From Helicobacter cinaedi CCUG 18818 = ATCC BAA-847 (GTDB lineage: Bacteria; Campylobacterota; Campylobacteria; Campylobacterales; Helicobacteraceae): a stretch of 64,000 nt of DNA. This document shows, piece after piece, positions 62,269 to 64,000 of the stretch. A model generated the notes under the pieces. That model was not told the origin of the DNA. It saw nothing but the letters and a program-made list of their open reading frames with translations, and made no database searches. A program made the position numbers and the translations under genes. Position 1 is the first letter of the stretch. The number at the start of each line of letters is the position of its first letter. Location of the stretch: the NCBI RefSeq assembly GCF_000155475.1, contig NZ_DS990391.1, forward strand, positions 239,095 through 303,094. Reading direction: 5' to 3'.

Positions 62269-63996
62269 CTAAGCCTTATAAATCAAATCAAGACTAATCA
62301 TTCCTTGAAGTTTATTTTCAGCATTTAAAAGTGGTTTAAAAAGATGTATTAAATCAAGATTGATGATAGCTACATTCCATAGTATATTTGTGTATTTATC
62401 GCAAGAGTAAATCTCAAAAGCAAAGATATAATCAACACTAAAAAATGGTGATATAGAATCTAACTTAAATTTTGAGCCAAGCCCTAAATATAAAGAATCT
62501 TTTTCTATGTAAGAAGTATGGATTTTATGAAACAATTCCTGCAATGAATCAAAATGATTGTCCTTAATATCTAAAAGTTTTTTCTCATCTTGTCTTAAAT
62601 CGTTTTTCTTTTCTTTATTTTCTTGCAATAAAACAAAACATTTTTTAGAATCTTTATGGGCGATAATATCAACATAAATTCTCTTTGTCTGCCTACCATT
62701 GCCTATAAGTATAGCCTTATCACCCTGTGCTCCCGGATAACTCACGCTAAGAGTTTTAGCTCCAATTTTCTGCAATAGAACTACACTGGCAAAAGTTATA
62801 ATATCTTCTTTTGCATTTTGCATTGTGAGTGGATATAAAGTTGTTGCATTGTTTATACCACCTTTTAGACTCAATAAATATTCTTTTGCAACATTTGCAT
62901 TCCAAGATAATTCACATATTATATTGCTATAAGTGTCGCATAACCTTAAGCAACTAGAGTTTATAAAAATAGATTTATAAGTAATACTGTTGTAATTTTC
63001 TAAAAAATCTTTCAAGTCGTTATCCTCTATTTCAAAGTGATTTGAATTTTTCTTTTTGCATAAAACATTAATGTTTGTAGCTGTTTTAAAAACTTCTAAC
63101 GCAATGTCTGCATTAAAATCCTGTTTGATTAATTTTTGAAGTTTATCTTGTATAGGGGTAGATAAACCATCAAAAAGAGAGTCGTAGCTTTCCTTGCCAC
63201 TTTGCCTTTCTCTTTTTATAATAATTTTAGTAATGATATTTTCACCTTCAAAAAGAGCATTAACAAAAAATAAAATTCCCCTATCAGGATCCATTGCGTG
63301 TCCAAAACGATTAATTTTTACAATAAGTTTTTCGTTTTCTTTTTGAAATCTTGTAGAATTTGAAAAAGAGGCTTTTAGCTCCGCCAAATGCTTTTCATCA
63401 AAATACTGCATATTTTCACTAAGCAACTCATCGTAAAAATTTAAAGCAGTGGAATTTAAATGTTTTGATAAGATGTTTTTAAGTATATTTTCTATTTTAG
63501 TATTGTAGCGAATGCAAGAGTTGCGTTTAGGGTTGGTAAGCAACAAATCATTTTCACTTTCCCACTCTATAAAATACACAAGAGCGTTGATTTTTAGCGT
63601 GAGATTTTGTTCTCTTATAAGTGTGATTTTATCTCCACCACCGTGATTATTGGACAAACCTTTTGAATGTGGGCTAATCTTTAAAACAGGTATTTTAAAA
63701 AGGCTGGAATAAAAATATACATCACTTCTTTGCATTTTGTGATCATCTGTTGGCACAGCAGTTGAGTATTCTACTAATAAAATAGGGGTTTCTTGATTGT
63801 GTGAAACAATAGTAATGATTACATCAAAATCTTTAAGCTTAGTAATTTTTTGTAAAATAGAATCTTTTGTTGTAATATTGCCCCTAGCTTTTGTTGGATA
63901 AATGTTTTTAATATTAAAACTAGAATTTATGTTGTGTAAATATTCCTTAAAATCCAATCCTTGCTCCAAACATTCTGCATAGACGCGTATTTCCAT
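62269..63996 (-). CDS. Large protein of unknown function beside the restriction locus
   Basis: A 575-residue soluble protein starting 'MEIRVYAECLEQGLDFKEYL' at the ATG 63996, 5 bases from the window end; no ribosome site is visible, so the true start may lie outside. The N-terminal part has 'FDVIITIVSHN', 'ILLVEYSTAVPTDDHKMQRS' and 'FKIPVLKISP', an alternating strand/helix order that recalls PD-(D/E)xK nucleases, but the catalytic triad is not clear. The middle and C-terminal parts (300-575) show no motif I know. It might be a restriction or defence nuclease; I cannot name it. Base composition is AT-rich like the neighbouring restriction genes. Confidence 0.6.
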   Translation of the reverse strand: MEIRVYAECLEQGLDFKEYLHNINSSFNIKNIYPTKARGNITTKDSILQKITKLKDFDVIITIVSHNQETPILLVEYSTAVPTDDHKMQRSDVYFYSSLFKIPVLKISPHSKGLSNNHGGGDKITLIREQNLTLKINALVYFIEWESENDLLLTNPKRNSCIRYNTKIENILKNILSKHLNSTALNFYDELLSENMQYFDEKHLAELKASFSNSTRFQKENEKLIVKINRFGHAMDPDRGILFFVNALFEGENIITKIIIKRERQSGKESYDSLFDGLSTPIQDKLQKLIKQDFNADIALEVFKTATNINVLCKKKNSNHFEIEDNDLKDFLENYNSITYKSIFINSSCLRLCDTYSNIICELSWNANVAKEYLLSLKGGINNATTLYPLTMQNAKEDIITFASVVLLQKIGAKTLSVSYPGAQGDKAILIGNGRQTKRIYVDIIAHKDSKKCFVLLQENKEKKNDLRQDEKKLLDIKDNHFDSLQELFHKIHTSYIEKDSLYLGLGSKFKLDSISPFFSVDYIFAFEIYSCDKYTNILWNVAIINLDLIHLFKPLLNAENKLQGMISLDLIYKA

Positions 63997-64000
63997 AATT

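Overview
The window is a stretch of a low-GC, gene-dense chromosome that fits the genus Helicobacter, most likely a non-pylori (enterohepatic) species. Three things point there. The run rodA, rluD-like, FN3 lipoprotein, trmB, ftsE, ftsX, EnvC-like, flaG, fliD, fliS and a small fliS-linked gene keeps the order I remember from the H. pylori HP0743-HP0754 region. ppiD-ftsA-ftsZ, hypA, lpxB, ispG and pldA are typical of Campylobacterota. Eight homopolymeric G/C tracts of 10-11 bases sit in or near surface-modification and restriction genes. metE/metF, two EptA-like genes and a GtrA locus argue against H. pylori itself.

Layout. 0-8 kb: an outer-membrane TraF-like protein, a double glycosyltransferase, a frameshifted glycosyltransferase and two tandem phosphoethanolamine transferases. 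8-9.7 kb: rpsU, tRNA-Arg and a phase-OFF FkbM methyltransferase. 9.7-15.3 kb: divisome and elongasome genes (ftsZ, ftsA, ppiD, rodA) with a CAT-anticodon tRNA overlapping the end of rodA. 15.3-25.2 kb: the pseudouridine synthase to fliS block, ftsEX with its EnvC-type partner, a FliA (sigma-28) promoter before flaG, and hup. 25.2-28.5 kb: gpsA, an unknown envelope protein and gatB. 28.5-35.7 kb: an accessory island with a multiply frameshifted type IIG restriction-modification gene, two unknown small genes, a YafQ-like toxin-antitoxin pair and a pentapeptide-repeat membrane protein. Copies of the restriction gene's 3' end lie between the cargo genes. 35.8-40.3 kb: proA, ispG, hypA, a coiled-coil protein and lpxB. 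40.3-44.1 kb: a lipid-linked glycan module (GT2, polytopic membrane protein, methyltransferase, GtrA) with two hypermutable G tracts. 44-55.4 kb: FadL, DMT and NSS transporters, TfoX-N protein, metF, metE with long palindromes, pldA and a frameshifted outer-membrane protein. 55.4-55.6 kb: a putative type I toxin-antitoxin locus with a 23-residue hydrophobic peptide. 55.8-59 kb: glmS, NfeD and SPFH proteins. 59-64 kb: an MboII-like restriction system with a phase-OFF second methyltransferase, and a large protein of unknown function.

The tracts would switch LPS/glycan decoration (GT4, EptA, FkbM, the GtrA-type module), DNA methylation or restriction (type IIG, MboII-like M2) and possibly proA transcription. 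In the sequence as given most tracts are in the OFF register and one EptA tract is ON. The most novel candidates are the type I toxin-antitoxin-like locus at 55.4 kb, the repeat-bounded cargo array at 32.4-35.7 kb and the phase-variable GtrA-type glycosylation module. Several genes carry frameshifts outside homopolymers; from sequence alone I cannot separate true decay from assembly error.
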